A stretch of 64,000 bases of DNA from an uncultured Flavobacteriales bacterium. GTDB taxonomy: Bacteria; Bacteroidota; Bacteroidia; Flavobacteriales; UBA1820. Below, one piece after another: positions 1 through 8,253 of the stretch. The notes beneath the pieces are model-generated. The model searched no databases and was not told the DNA's origin. It saw nothing but the letters and a program-made list of their open reading frames with translations. Location of the stretch: NCBI GenBank assembly GCA_902478645.1, contig CABSLV010000002.1, positions 29,010 through 93,009 of the forward strand, written 5' to 3'. The first letter of the stretch is position 1, and the number at the start of each line of letters is the position of its first letter. The translations under genes and the position numbers were made by a program.

Positions 1-591
1 TATACGCAAGAATCGATCCGGGGGCAGAGCTGCCGTAAAATTGGACAAAGTATTGTACACCAAAAGGCTTCGCTTTTCACAAACGATCCTTATATAATCC
101 TTCACACTTTCGGCATAGGCAATCTCTTCCAACGGAAGACGCATGTACCGTTTGTTCACCTTTATAAAGACAAAATCGCGACCCCCCCCCCCCGGAGAAC
201 GCTGCTGGTTTTCATACGCCTGGCACAAGGCCAGTTGACGACGCAGCCGCTCCACACAGAAGGCCAGACGTTCTTCCGGGCAGGGCATCACCAGGTAATC
301 CACTACGCCTGCCACGCCATAACTCTGCGCCGCCCCCTCGCCGTCGCTCGACAAGACGACCAGAAGCGGCTTCGTAGCCTCCTCCGCCCGCAAAAGCAAC
401 GGCACTCCCGGAGCCAAAGCGACCTCGCTGTCCAGAAAGACAACCTCTGCCGACCGCTCTTGCAGATATTCCAACAAAGCGCGCAGCGTGTTGAATTGGC
501 CCGAAAGTTCAAAATCGGGCAACTGGGAAAACACGTTCCGCAGAGCCTCTACACGGGATGTGTCGGAAGAAAGGATCAGTACATTTTTCAT
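1..591 (-). CDS. LytTR-family response regulator, C-terminus cut by window edge
   Basis: Reading the minus strand from ATG at 591, the frame stays open for 197 codons to the window edge. Residues 1-125 form a receiver-like domain: LILSSD at the N-terminus and the likely phospho-acceptor Asp54 in VVFLDSEV. The usual Lys-Pro near strand 5 is Met-Pro (YLVMPCPEE), so phosphorylation may be atypical. From about residue 139 a LytTR DNA-binding domain starts (FVFIKVNKRYMRL, EEIAYAESVKDYIRI). Such proteins normally act with a LytS/YehU-type histidine kinase, which would lie outside the window. The inter-domain linker contains four glycines encoded by a 12-bp G run. A -7 box (TATTTTTG on the minus strand) sits at 624-631. 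The next gene is divergent. Family call is confident; target genes are unknown. Confidence 0.85.
   Translation of the reverse strand, partial: MKNVLILSSDTSRVEALRNVFSQLPDFELSGQFNTLRALLEYLQERSAEVVFLDSEVALAPGVPLLLRAEEATKPLLVVLSSDGEGAAQSYGVAGVVDYLVMPCPEERLAFCVERLRRQLALCQAYENQQRSPGGGGRDFVFIKVNKRYMRLPLEEIAYAESVKDYIRIVCEKRSLLVYNTLSNFTAALPPDRFLRI
182..193. repeat. 12-bp poly-C/poly-G homopolymer inside the response regulator
   Basis: A run of 12 C on the plus strand (12 G in the sense of the gene) encodes part of a Pro-Gly-Gly-Gly-Gly linker at codons 133-137, between the receiver and LytTR domains. A change of one or two bases would shift frame before the DNA-binding domain. Such tracts are classic slipped-strand sites in other phyla; whether this one varies here, or is an assembly miscount, cannot be seen from one sequence. 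Confidence 0.9.
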
Positions 592-804
592 TATTCTCCA
601 CAGGCCTTCGAGCGGCCATCGTCCAAAAATACGATTTTTCGACAAAAATATCCTTCTTTCGCCCCGAATGGCAAATTCCAGTCCGATTTTTACCGAAGTA
701 TTTGCCGATCGAGAGATATTTTTTGCCATAAATAGCCTAAATTTGTCCGGAGGTGTCATTGGGACACCAAAAAAGGAAATCTTAACTATTTCAATCCGGA
801 AAAA

Positions 805-1992
805 ATGGAAAAGAAAGAACGCATCAAGGCGATCGATGTCCTGCGCGGACTGACTGTCGCCACGATGATCATGGTAAACAACCCCGGTACTTGGGGGGCG
901 ATTTACCCCCCGCTCAAACACGCCGCATGGAGTGGTTGTACGCCTACCGACCTGGTATTCCCCTTCTTCATGTTTATCGTCGGGGCTTCTATGTGGTTCG
1001 TCTTCAGCAAAGCCGGCCATCGGTTTGCCGGAGGCCTGGGCAAAAAAGTGATCAAGCGAGCCGTGATGATTTACCTGGTAGGTTTCCTGCTGGCCTGGTA
1101 TCCGTTCTTCTCGTTCCCCATCGAACTGGTTCCGCATAAGTTCCTGGGCATGGAATTCTCCTTCCCCGCGATGAAAAACCTCGAAACGATCCGCATCATG
1201 GGAGTTTTGGCGCGCATCGGTGTAGCCTACGGACTGACCGGACTGCTGATCCTGTGGTTGAAGAAGGTAAAATACATCCTGGCAGCCGCCGTGGTGATCC
1301 TGCTCGGATACTGGGCGGTACTACACCTATTCTATACAGGCGAAAGTTTCATGGCCCTCGAAGGCAATGCCGTACAGCGGCTCGACCTGTGGCTCTTGGG
1401 TACGGCACACGTATATAAAGGTTATGGGACGGCCTTCGACCCCGAAGGCCTGCTCTCGACCCTGCCGTCGATGGTAAACATCATCCTGGGCTACATGGCC
1501 GGACGGTGCATTGTCCGAAACGAAAACAAACTTCTGGCCAGTCATCAACTGATGCTTTGGGGTGCACTCGGAGTGATGGTGGCTTTGGGTTGGGACTACG
1601 CATTCCCGATCAACAAGCCGATGTGGACCAGTTCCTATGTGCTGTTCTCCTGCGGATGGGCATCGATCCTGCTGGGAATGCTCATCTACGTAATCGACGT
1701 GCGTCACAAGGATCGCTGGACAAATCCTGCATTGGTCTTCGGGATGAACCCGCTGTTCATCTTCGCCCTCTCGGCCTTGGTTGCAAAGACGCTTGCTCTG
1801 ATCAAGGTTCCGTACGACGGAGGCATGCTCTCGATGCAACCGTTCCTCTTCAAGACGATTTTCATTCCCTTGGGCGGACTGTTCACGGACGACCTGCGGC
1901 TGGCTTCGCTGTTCTTCTCCATCTTCTACATCGTGCTGTTCTGGCTCATTGCCCGCATCCTGTACAAAAAGAACATCTTTATCAAACTCTAA
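805..1992 (+). CDS. Transmembrane acyltransferase, HGSNAT/NagX type (DUF5009-like)
   Basis: A 395-residue polytopic membrane protein. The N-terminus has the family signature: RIKAIDVLRGLTVATMI, then HAAWSGCTPTDLVFPFF with His39, then MFIVGASMW. About ten hydrophobic segments follow. In the heparan-alpha-glucosaminide N-acetyltransferase family the protein moves an acetyl group from cytosolic acetyl-CoA to an amino sugar on the other side of the membrane, using a conserved His; His39 is the candidate. Only 11 bp separate it from the deacetylase at 2004 and the GH9 gene follows, so it probably re-acetylates glucosamine made by those enzymes (inference). Upstream, 592-804 is non-coding and holds a -7-like TAAATTTG at 738-745 and a small hairpin (ggtgtc/gacacc, 752-768) in the leader. 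Family confident, substrate inferred. Confidence 0.85.
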   Translation: MEKKERIKAIDVLRGLTVATMIMVNNPGTWGAIYPPLKHAAWSGCTPTDLVFPFFMFIVGASMWFVFSKAGHRFAGGLGKKVIKRAVMIYLVGFLLAWYPFFSFPIELVPHKFLGMEFSFPAMKNLETIRIMGVLARIGVAYGLTGLLILWLKKVKYILAAAVVILLGYWAVLHLFYTGESFMALEGNAVQRLDLWLLGTAHVYKGYGTAFDPEGLLSTLPSMVNIILGYMAGRCIVRNENKLLASHQLMLWGALGVMVALGWDYAFPINKPMWTSSYVLFSCGWASILLGMLIYVIDVRHKDRWTNPALVFGMNPLFIFALSALVAKTLALIKVPYDGGMLSMQPFLFKTIFIPLGGLFTDDLRLASLFFSIFYIVLFWLIARILYKKNIFIKL

Positions 1993-2003
1993 ACCCTGGG
2001 AAC

Positions 2004-2792
2004 ATGAAAAAATTCGCCCTCCTGTTGATGCTGCTGCCCGCGAGCCTGTGGGCACAAGTCCTCCACGTGGACAACCCGCAAGCGATGACTTGGGTGGAAG
2101 GTGCCATCGAACGCGGAGACCGCTCGGAAAAAAAGATCTCCCTGGTATTTACCTCGGATGGCTTCATCGACGGCTATCAGACGATCCGCGCTACCTTGAA
2201 AAAGCACAAGATCAAAGGAGCATTCTTTTTCACCGGTAACTTCTACCGCATACCCGAATGCGAACCCATCGTCAAGGGACTGAAAAAGGACGGGCACTAC
2301 CTCGGCCCGCATTCCGACCGGCATCTGCTCTGGTGTGCCTGGGAAGATCGGGACAGCCTGCTGGTGGACAAGATCGCTGTGTACAAGGACATCATGGACA
2401 ACTACGGAGAAATGGCCCGCTTCGGCATCAAGCTAAAGAACGCTCCGCTGATGATCCCTCCCTACGAATACTACAATGCAAAAACGGCCGCCTGGGCCAA
2501 CGAATTGGGCGTACAACTGGTCAATTTCTCCCCGGGTACCGGGTCGAATGCCGACTACACCACCCCCGACGCTTCGAATTACCGCTCCAGCCAACAGATC
2601 TACGACCGCATCCTGGCCTATGAAGCCGAACACGAAGACGGCCTGAACGGATTTCTGTTGCTGGTCCACTTCGGGGTCGATCCGCGCCGCACGGACAAAT
2701 TTTACGACCGCCTGGACGACCTGATCGTCGAACTCCAGCGCAGAGGCTACGAGTTTGTCCCCATCACGGAACAGATCCGCGTAAAAAATTAA
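2004..2792 (+). CDS. Secreted polysaccharide deacetylase (CE4/NodB-like)
   Basis: 262 residues; the ATG at 2004 is chosen because it begins a clean signal peptide (MKKFALLLMLLPASLWAQ); the open frame continues further upstream but overlaps the previous gene. The NodB metal site is visible in variant form: FTSDGFIDG at 49-57 replaces the usual TFDDG, and HSDRH at 103-107 supplies the two zinc-binding histidines. C-terminal LLLVHFGVDPRR matches motif 5 of the family. Expected reaction: removal of N-acetyl groups from a GlcNAc-containing oligomer in the periplasm. It lies between an acetyltransferase (11 bp upstream) and a GH9 enzyme (34 bp downstream), so a role on chitin or peptidoglycan fragments is likely. 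Motif 1 has Ser where most members have Asp, so activity should be tested. Confidence 0.85.
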   Translation: MKKFALLLMLLPASLWAQVLHVDNPQAMTWVEGAIERGDRSEKKISLVFTSDGFIDGYQTIRATLKKHKIKGAFFFTGNFYRIPECEPIVKGLKKDGHYLGPHSDRHLLWCAWEDRDSLLVDKIAVYKDIMDNYGEMARFGIKLKNAPLMIPPYEYYNAKTAAWANELGVQLVNFSPGTGSNADYTTPDASNYRSSQQIYDRILAYEAEHEDGLNGFLLLVHFGVDPRRTDKFYDRLDDLIVELQRRGYEFVPITEQIRVKN

Positions 2793-2826
2793 AAACCTAT
2801 TACATACATCACAAAACGACAAACTA

Positions 2827-4662
2827 ATGAAGAAAACATTATTTGCCATTCCCCTGCTGCTGGTCGGGGTGTTGCTCTTGGCCGGATGCGGCGGAGCGAA
2901 CGTAAACGGATGGATCCGCATCAACCAGTTGGGTTACCTGCCCAAATCGGACAAAATCGCCGTCATGCTCATCCAGGATTCCGTACAGGCCGAGAAATCG
3001 GTCGAAGTCAAATCCTTCGTCCTGAAGGATTCCGCCACGGGAAAAACCGTCAAGAAATTCAAGGTAGAGGAAAACTTCGGCCCCTGGGAACAGTTCGACA
3101 ACGCCGTACGGCTGAATTTCTCCGACTTCCAGACCCCGGGAACCTACTACCTCGAAGCACGGGGAGTAAAATCGCCCTGCTTCCGCATCGGCACGCAGGT
3201 CTATGACGGTACGGCCGACTTCCTGCTGAACTACCTGCGCCAGCAGCGCTGCGGCTGGAACCCCTACCTGCAGGATTCCTGCCACGTTGACGACGGTTTC
3301 ATCGCCTGGTCCAACGACCGGCGCCTGGAGGGCAAGCACATCGACGTAGTAGGCGGATGGCACGATGCTACCGACTACCTGCAGTATTCCACCACGTCGC
3401 TCAACACCATCTTCCAGATGCTCTTTGCCTACCAGCAAAACCCGCAAGCCTTCGGCGACCAGTACGATGCCAACGGCATGCCGGGTGCCAACGGGATCCC
3501 CGACATCATCGACGAAGCTCGCTGGGGGCTCGACTGGGCACTGAAGATGAACCCGAAAAAAGGACTGATGTTCAACCAGATCGCTGACGACCGCGACCAC
3601 ATCGGCTTCCGCCTGCCCACCAACGACCCGGCCCGCTACGGCCGGAAAGGTCCGGAACGCCCCGTTTACCAGGTAACCGGCGAACCGCAGGTGCGCGGCG
3701 AATTCATGAACAACACCACCGGAGTATCCAGCACGGCCGGCAAGTTCGCTTCCACCTTTGCCATGGGCGCACAAGTCCTGCAAGCGTTCGATCCCGAATA
3801 CGCCGCCAAACTCCGCACCAAAGCCAAGGAAGCCTACGAGTTTGCCTTGACCAAGCCGGGCGCACAACAAACCGCCAGCGTAGTTTCCCCCTACATCTAT
3901 GCCGAGGACAACTGGGCGGATGACATGGAACTGGCCGCCATCCAACTGGACTACCTGGGACAAGGCGGGGAGTACATCGAGGAAGCCCTCAAATACGCTG
4001 CCATGGAGCCCGTTACCCCGTGGATGGGCGCCGATACGGCCAGCCACTACCAGTGGTATCCCTTCGTCAACCTGGGACACTATTTCCTGGCCCAGAACGC
4101 CAAGGGCGCCGAGCGCGACACGGTCATCGCTTACATGAAGAAAGGCTTGGAAGGCATCCTCAAACGCGGAGAGACCAATCCCTTCCTCAACGGAGTGCCC
4201 TTTATCTGGTGTTCCAACAACCTGGTTGCGGCTGCCATCACCCAGTGCCGCCTCTACCAGCAACTCACCGGCAGCGACGAATTTGCCGAAATGGAAGCCT
4301 CGCTGCGCGACTGGCTCTTCGGGTGCAACCCCTGGGGCACTTCGATGATCGTCGGGCTGCCTTCGTGGGGCGACTATCCGGAAGACCCGCACTCCTCGTA
4401 CCGCGATGGCGGCAAGAAACTGGTCTCCACCCCCGGTGGACTGGTGGACGGCCCGGTTTACTCGACCATCTACAACAGCCTGATTGGTATCCGCCTATCC
4501 AAGGAAGATGTCTACGCTCCGTTCCAGACCACACTGTGCGTGTACCATGACGACTACGGTGACTACTCGACCAACGAGCCGACCATGGACGGTACGGCCA
4601 GCCTGTCGTTCTACCTGTCCGCCATGCAGCAGATGGGGCAGAAACAGGCCGAGGGCAAATAA
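2827..4662 (+). CDS. GH9 glycoside hydrolase lipoprotein with N-terminal Ig-like domain
   Basis: 611 residues. A lipoprotein signal ends LLLAGC with Cys21, so the protein is membrane-anchored. Residues 28-120 are the Ig-like domain usual before GH9 catalytic domains (WIRINQLGYLPKSDKIAVM). The catalytic domain runs from about 125 to 605: GGWHDATDY at 176-184 carries the two Asp that hold the nucleophilic water (Asp180, Asp183), and the acid Glu is Glu584 in YSTNEPTMDG. GH9 holds cellulases but also exo-beta-glucosaminidases acting on chitosan-type oligomers. Its position behind a deacetylase and an amino-sugar acetyltransferase favours the second (inference). Last gene of a three-gene operon, closed by the hairpin at 4668-4732. 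Confidence 0.9.
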   Translation: MKKTLFAIPLLLVGVLLLAGCGGANVNGWIRINQLGYLPKSDKIAVMLIQDSVQAEKSVEVKSFVLKDSATGKTVKKFKVEENFGPWEQFDNAVRLNFSDFQTPGTYYLEARGVKSPCFRIGTQVYDGTADFLLNYLRQQRCGWNPYLQDSCHVDDGFIAWSNDRRLEGKHIDVVGGWHDATDYLQYSTTSLNTIFQMLFAYQQNPQAFGDQYDANGMPGANGIPDIIDEARWGLDWALKMNPKKGLMFNQIADDRDHIGFRLPTNDPARYGRKGPERPVYQVTGEPQVRGEFMNNTTGVSSTAGKFASTFAMGAQVLQAFDPEYAAKLRTKAKEAYEFALTKPGAQQTASVVSPYIYAEDNWADDMELAAIQLDYLGQGGEYIEEALKYAAMEPVTPWMGADTASHYQWYPFVNLGHYFLAQNAKGAERDTVIAYMKKGLEGILKRGETNPFLNGVPFIWCSNNLVAAAITQCRLYQQLTGSDEFAEMEASLRDWLFGCNPWGTSMIVGLPSWGDYPEDPHSSYRDGGKKLVSTPGGLVDGPVYSTIYNSLIGIRLSKEDVYAPFQTTLCVYHDDYGDYSTNEPTMDGTASLSFYLSAMQQMGQKQAEGK

Positions 4663-4667
4663 TCTCT

Positions 4668-4732
4668 CCCCAAGTGCGGGCAAAAAAGGGGCGCAGCCAA
4701 AGGCTGCGCCCCTTTTTTGCCCGCACTTGGGG
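4668..4732. terminator. Perfect 31-bp hairpin, bidirectional terminator
   Basis: 4668-4698 and 4702-4732 are exact reverse complements with a 3-nt aaa loop. The inner stem has an A6/T6 pair block, so a U-run follows a GC-rich stem in either direction. It separates the convergent GH9 gene (ends 4662) and DUF6232 gene (ends 4759). Confidence 0.9.
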
Positions 4733-4758
4733 ACACCGCCCTGCCCCCCTTCCCACCG

Positions 4759-5181
4759 CTACACGCGATGGAACATACACTCGTTGTAATACTCGGTCGT
4801 CGTGTACATGTGCCGGGCGCGGTTGATCGCTTTTTTTAGTTCGATCACCTCGCGCGCCTGGGCAAAAGGCACCGGGATGTACTCCCGATGTCCGCCCTCG
4901 AAACCCAACAAAACGAAGTATTCCCTCGGGCTCTCCGAATCCATGTAACGGATCCAAAGCGAAAATGCCCCCAGCGACAGAAATCCCAGACTCGGGGTAA
5001 AGACGATCAGAAAACCCAAAAGAACAATTCCCAGCAGCACCCGAAGCGCTCTGTCCTTGGGTTCGCGCACGCACATCTCTATCGAAACGATGCTCTCTAC
5101 CGCGCGGGTCGTATCCCCGTAATGGATCCACCGCTCGGTCAGCCACACCCCGTGCTGATGGTAGTAAACCTCTTCTGCCAT
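4759..5181 (-). CDS. DUF6232-like small membrane protein
   Basis: 140 residues with no signal peptide. Residues 1-45 are a polar beta-rich segment (EVYYHQHGVWLTERWIHYG), 46-80 form one or two hydrophobic segments (VLLGIVLLGFLIVF and FLSLGAFSLWI), and the rest is polar (REYFVLLGFEGGHREYIPV). This layout matches DUF6232, a family of unknown function in Bacteroidota, judged from memory of the pattern. It is a single-gene unit with its own near-consensus promoter at 5230-5260, between the GH9 operon and the cell-wall locus. No function can be assigned. Confidence 0.7.
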   Translation of the reverse strand: MAEEVYYHQHGVWLTERWIHYGDTTRAVESIVSIEMCVREPKDRALRVLLGIVLLGFLIVFTPSLGFLSLGAFSLWIRYMDSESPREYFVLLGFEGGHREYIPVPFAQAREVIELKKAINRARHMYTTTEYYNECMFHRV

Positions 5182-5229
5182 ACCTGCAAACGATTTTATT
5201 CTTCCTCTTCCCTCCGCTTATCCTTACGG

Positions 5230-5260
5230 CAAAAATAGAGGATAGCAAAATCCCTTGCAA
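5230..5260 (-). promoter_or_regulatory. Promoter of the DUF6232 gene
   Basis: On the minus strand: TTGC (5260-5257), exactly 19 bp, TATTTTTG (5237-5230). The -7 box fits the Bacteroidota TAnnTTTG consensus; the gene starts 48 bp after it. Confidence 0.75.
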
Positions 5261-5330
5261 ATATTTTGCGGTATTTTTCGCTCAAATATAATTTTTCCGA
5301 TCGCTCCATTTTAACACGCAGCGACAGGAA

Positions 5331-5375
5331 CGACAACCCCCGCCCACGTAGAGCCTACGCAAGCGGGGGTTGTCG
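5331..5375. terminator. Hairpin at the end of the cell-wall locus
   Basis: cgacaacccccgc (5331-5343) pairs with gcgggggttgtcg (5363-5375); a second 5-bp stem lies in the loop (5347-5351/5355-5359). In the minus direction the T-rich side precedes rather than follows the stem, so it is a less typical intrinsic terminator. Confidence 0.5.
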
Positions 5376-5396
5376 AAAAAATAGATAAAACCTCCT

Positions 5397-8225
5397 TTAG
5401 CCTTTCTTGGGGCGCGTGCACCGATCGACCAAATAGACCAGCGACTGGTAAGGAATGCCGCTGTTGGTATTCAAGCCGATTTCGCAGGTGCGGGAGTTGG
5501 AATATCCGTGGCGGATGCCGTTGTCCTGGATCTGGCGGCGGAGTTTGCGCAATGCAAAGGCGTTCATCTCCGGATAGGTAAATCCCCTGTCGCCCGCAAA
5601 ACCGCAGCAGCCCACTTCCGAGGGAACAAACACCCGTTCGGCACAAGCCTCGGCCACCCGGCGCAGCACATCGGCCTTACCCATCTTGGTCATCGAGCAA
5701 GTGATGTGGATCGCCACCGTTTCGGGCACGCGGGTGAATTCCAAACGATCCATCAGGAACCGGTCGATAAATTCCACCGGCTCGTAAAGCTTCATGCCCC
5801 GGATCTTCTTCAGCATCCGGTACAGGCACGGACTCTGATCGCACACTACGGGATATTTCCCGCCTTCGGAAGCCTCCCAGAGTGCTGCCTCGAGTTCGGC
5901 CGTCTTGCGGTCGGCCTCCTCGATAAAGCCCTTGCTCTCCCAGATCGTACCGCAGCACAAGTGTCCCATGTTCTTGGGAAAGATCACCTGGTAACCGGCC
6001 TTGGCCAACAGACGGGTAAACACCTGATGGAGCGGTTCCTGATCCGGATCGCCCTTGGCGGCACCCATCACCTGATTGATACAGCTGGGGAAATATACCA
6101 CCTTGTCGGGACAAGCCGGATTGACGGGCGGCTGCACCGGCTTGTCAATACCCTTGGGCATGGCCGGAGTCCACAAGGGAAGCGCCCCGAAAGTAAGCTT
6201 GCGCATGCCCCGGGCCAGCGTCCCCATCAGGGAAGAGCCCAACACACTGTGCACGCCGTTTACGGCCTTGAGTCCAACCCGCATTCCGGAGGTAACGGTC
6301 GAGAAATGATCGGCCGTCCAACGGGCTATCTTCTTGGCGGTATTCGAGGCTTCGGCCTGGCGCAGGTCCTGCGTCAGTTTTCCGGTGTCGATCTTCACCG
6401 GACAGGACGTGGCACACAAGCCATCCTTGGCACAGGTCTGGTTACCGAGGTAGCGGTACGCGCGTTCCAGTTCCGCCTGCCGGGCAGGGTCTTCGCCGGT
6501 GAGTTTCAAACGCGATATTTCACGACGGATCACCGTACGCTGCCGCGCGGAGAGGGTGAAACCGTTGGTAAGGCAATTCACTTCGCAAAAACCGCACTCG
6601 ATGCACTTGTCCACATTCGGGTCGGTCTGCGTAAGGGTTTTCAAGTGTTTGATGTGGCACAGCGGATCGTCATTGAAGATCACCCCCTGGTTCAGGAGGC
6701 CTTCGGGGTCGAACAGTTTCTTGACGTCGAGCATCAACTGGTAAGCCTCCTCGCCCCATTCATGACGCACGAAAGGCGCAATGTTCCGTCCCGTGCCGTG
6801 CTCGCCCTTGAGCGAGCCGTCGTAACGGTCCACCACGAATTCCACCACGGCATCCAACAAGCCCTGGAAACGTTTGACTTCGCTCTCGGTGGCAAAATCC
6901 TGATTGAGGATAAAGTGAAAGTTGCCCTCGATGGAGTGTCCGTAGATCACGGCATCCTTGTAGCCGTGTTCCACCAGCAAGGCCTGCAATTCGGATACGG
7001 CCTGCGGAAGGACTTCCACCGGGAAAACGATGTCCTCGATCAGGCACGAAGTCCCCACTGGGCGCATCGCTCCCACAGCCGGGAATACGCCCGAACGGAT
7101 GCGCCAATAATTGGAATACACCGCAGGATCGGTGGTAAACTCGATGGGATACAAGGTCTTCAGACCGGCTACCGCCTCGCGCACCCGAGCGATATTCTTC
7201 TCCAGGGTCTGCGGGTCGCTTGCCTTGGTCTCCAGCAGGATAGCCGTCGCCCCCTCCGGGAGATCCTTGATGAAGGCGGGAATGCCTTCGTTGTTTTCCA
7301 CCGAATGCAAGGCACCGCGGTCGAGCAGTTCGGCCGTATCGACCGGCAGAGGCTTAAGGTTCTGCACAGCCCGGCAAGCATCGACGATGTTTTCAAAATA
7401 AAGCATCGCACTGGCCTTGTAGGGGATCAGAGGCAGGGTATCCATCTCCACTTCGGAGATAAACGCCAGCGTGCCTTCCGAGCCGACCATCAAGTGGGTA
7501 ATGATATCGAACGGATCGTCGAAATGCACGAACGGATCGATGGACAGTCCGGTGGTATTCTTGATGCTGTATTTCTTGAGGATACGCTCGGCCAAAGGCT
7601 TGTTGGCCCGCACGGCATCGCGCAATTCGATGATGCGGGCGATAAAATCGCGGTGGGTATGGAGAAATTCCTCCCGCGAGGTGTGCGAACCGGTATCCAG
7701 CACCGTCCCGTCGGCCAATACGATCCGGATGGAACGCAGGGTGCGGTACGAGTTTTCGTTGGTGCCGTTCATCCCGCTGGCGTTGTTGGCTACGATACCG
7801 CCGATCATTGCCGAACCTACTGAAGCCGGATCCGGTCCGATCTTGCGCCCGAACGGTTTGAGGATCTGGTTCAACCTTGCGCCGACGATACCGGCCTGGC
7901 TGCGGATCACCGCCCCGCCTTCGAGCACCTCGTACTTTTCCCAGCCTTGCGAGGCGAGCACCAGCACCGAATCGGTAGATGCCTGGCCAGAAAGGCTCGT
8001 CCCGGCAGCCCGGAAGGTCACCGGAACTTTGTAACGGGCCGATGCGGCCAACACGGCACGTACCTCAGCTTCGTTGAATGTGCGTACAACCGCTTTGGGG
8101 ATAAAACGATAAAAACTGGCATCGGTCCCATAGGCAAACGTGCGCAAAGGATCGGTATAGATGCGCTTGGGATCGACCGTTTTCTTAACCTCGTCGATAA
8201 AATTCTGATAAGATGCCGATAACAT
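5397..8225 (-). CDS. FAD/Fe-S D-lactate-type dehydrogenase (GlcD-GlpC fusion)
   Basis: 942 residues. The N-terminal half is a VAO/PCMH-type FAD-binding oxidase (VTFRAAGTSLSGQAS, MIGGIVANNASGMNG, GHSIEGNFHF, GEHGTGRNIAP). Around 535-620 come two 4Fe-4S motifs (CIECGFCEVNC and CAKDGLCATSCPV), then a C-terminal CCG region (YFPSCINQVMG, LCCGTIWESKG, GCCGFAGDRGF). This layout is that of respiratory D-2-hydroxyacid dehydrogenases (D-lactate, glycolate or D-2-hydroxyglutarate) feeding electrons to the membrane. No membrane segment is seen, so it is probably cytoplasmic and membrane-associated. It follows anmK by 28 bp and lies in the locus of murQ, whose etherase reaction frees D-lactate, so D-lactate is the likeliest substrate (inference). 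Family sure; substrate not provable from sequence. Confidence 0.85.
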   Translation of the reverse strand: MLSASYQNFIDEVKKTVDPKRIYTDPLRTFAYGTDASFYRFIPKAVVRTFNEAEVRAVLAASARYKVPVTFRAAGTSLSGQASTDSVLVLASQGWEKYEVLEGGAVIRSQAGIVGARLNQILKPFGRKIGPDPASVGSAMIGGIVANNASGMNGTNENSYRTLRSIRIVLADGTVLDTGSHTSREEFLHTHRDFIARIIELRDAVRANKPLAERILKKYSIKNTTGLSIDPFVHFDDPFDIITHLMVGSEGTLAFISEVEMDTLPLIPYKASAMLYFENIVDACRAVQNLKPLPVDTAELLDRGALHSVENNEGIPAFIKDLPEGATAILLETKASDPQTLEKNIARVREAVAGLKTLYPIEFTTDPAVYSNYWRIRSGVFPAVGAMRPVGTSCLIEDIVFPVEVLPQAVSELQALLVEHGYKDAVIYGHSIEGNFHFILNQDFATESEVKRFQGLLDAVVEFVVDRYDGSLKGEHGTGRNIAPFVRHEWGEEAYQLMLDVKKLFDPEGLLNQGVIFNDDPLCHIKHLKTLTQTDPNVDKCIECGFCEVNCLTNGFTLSARQRTVIRREISRLKLTGEDPARQAELERAYRYLGNQTCAKDGLCATSCPVKIDTGKLTQDLRQAEASNTAKKIARWTADHFSTVTSGMRVGLKAVNGVHSVLGSSLMGTLARGMRKLTFGALPLWTPAMPKGIDKPVQPPVNPACPDKVVYFPSCINQVMGAAKGDPDQEPLHQVFTRLLAKAGYQVIFPKNMGHLCCGTIWESKGFIEEADRKTAELEAALWEASEGGKYPVVCDQSPCLYRMLKKIRGMKLYEPVEFIDRFLMDRLEFTRVPETVAIHITCSMTKMGKADVLRRVAEACAERVFVPSEVGCCGFAGDRGFTYPEMNAFALRKLRRQIQDNGIRHGYSNSRTCEIGLNTNSGIPYQSLVYLVDRCTRPKKG

Positions 8226-8253
8226 TTTTATACTCTCCCTTCTTCTTTCTTGC

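Noticed and set aside
2004..2004. Longer deacetylase frame starting inside the acetyltransferase gene at 1506
   Set aside because: The extra 166 codons are out-of-frame reading of the acetyltransferase gene, and the ATG at 2004 starts a clear signal peptide.
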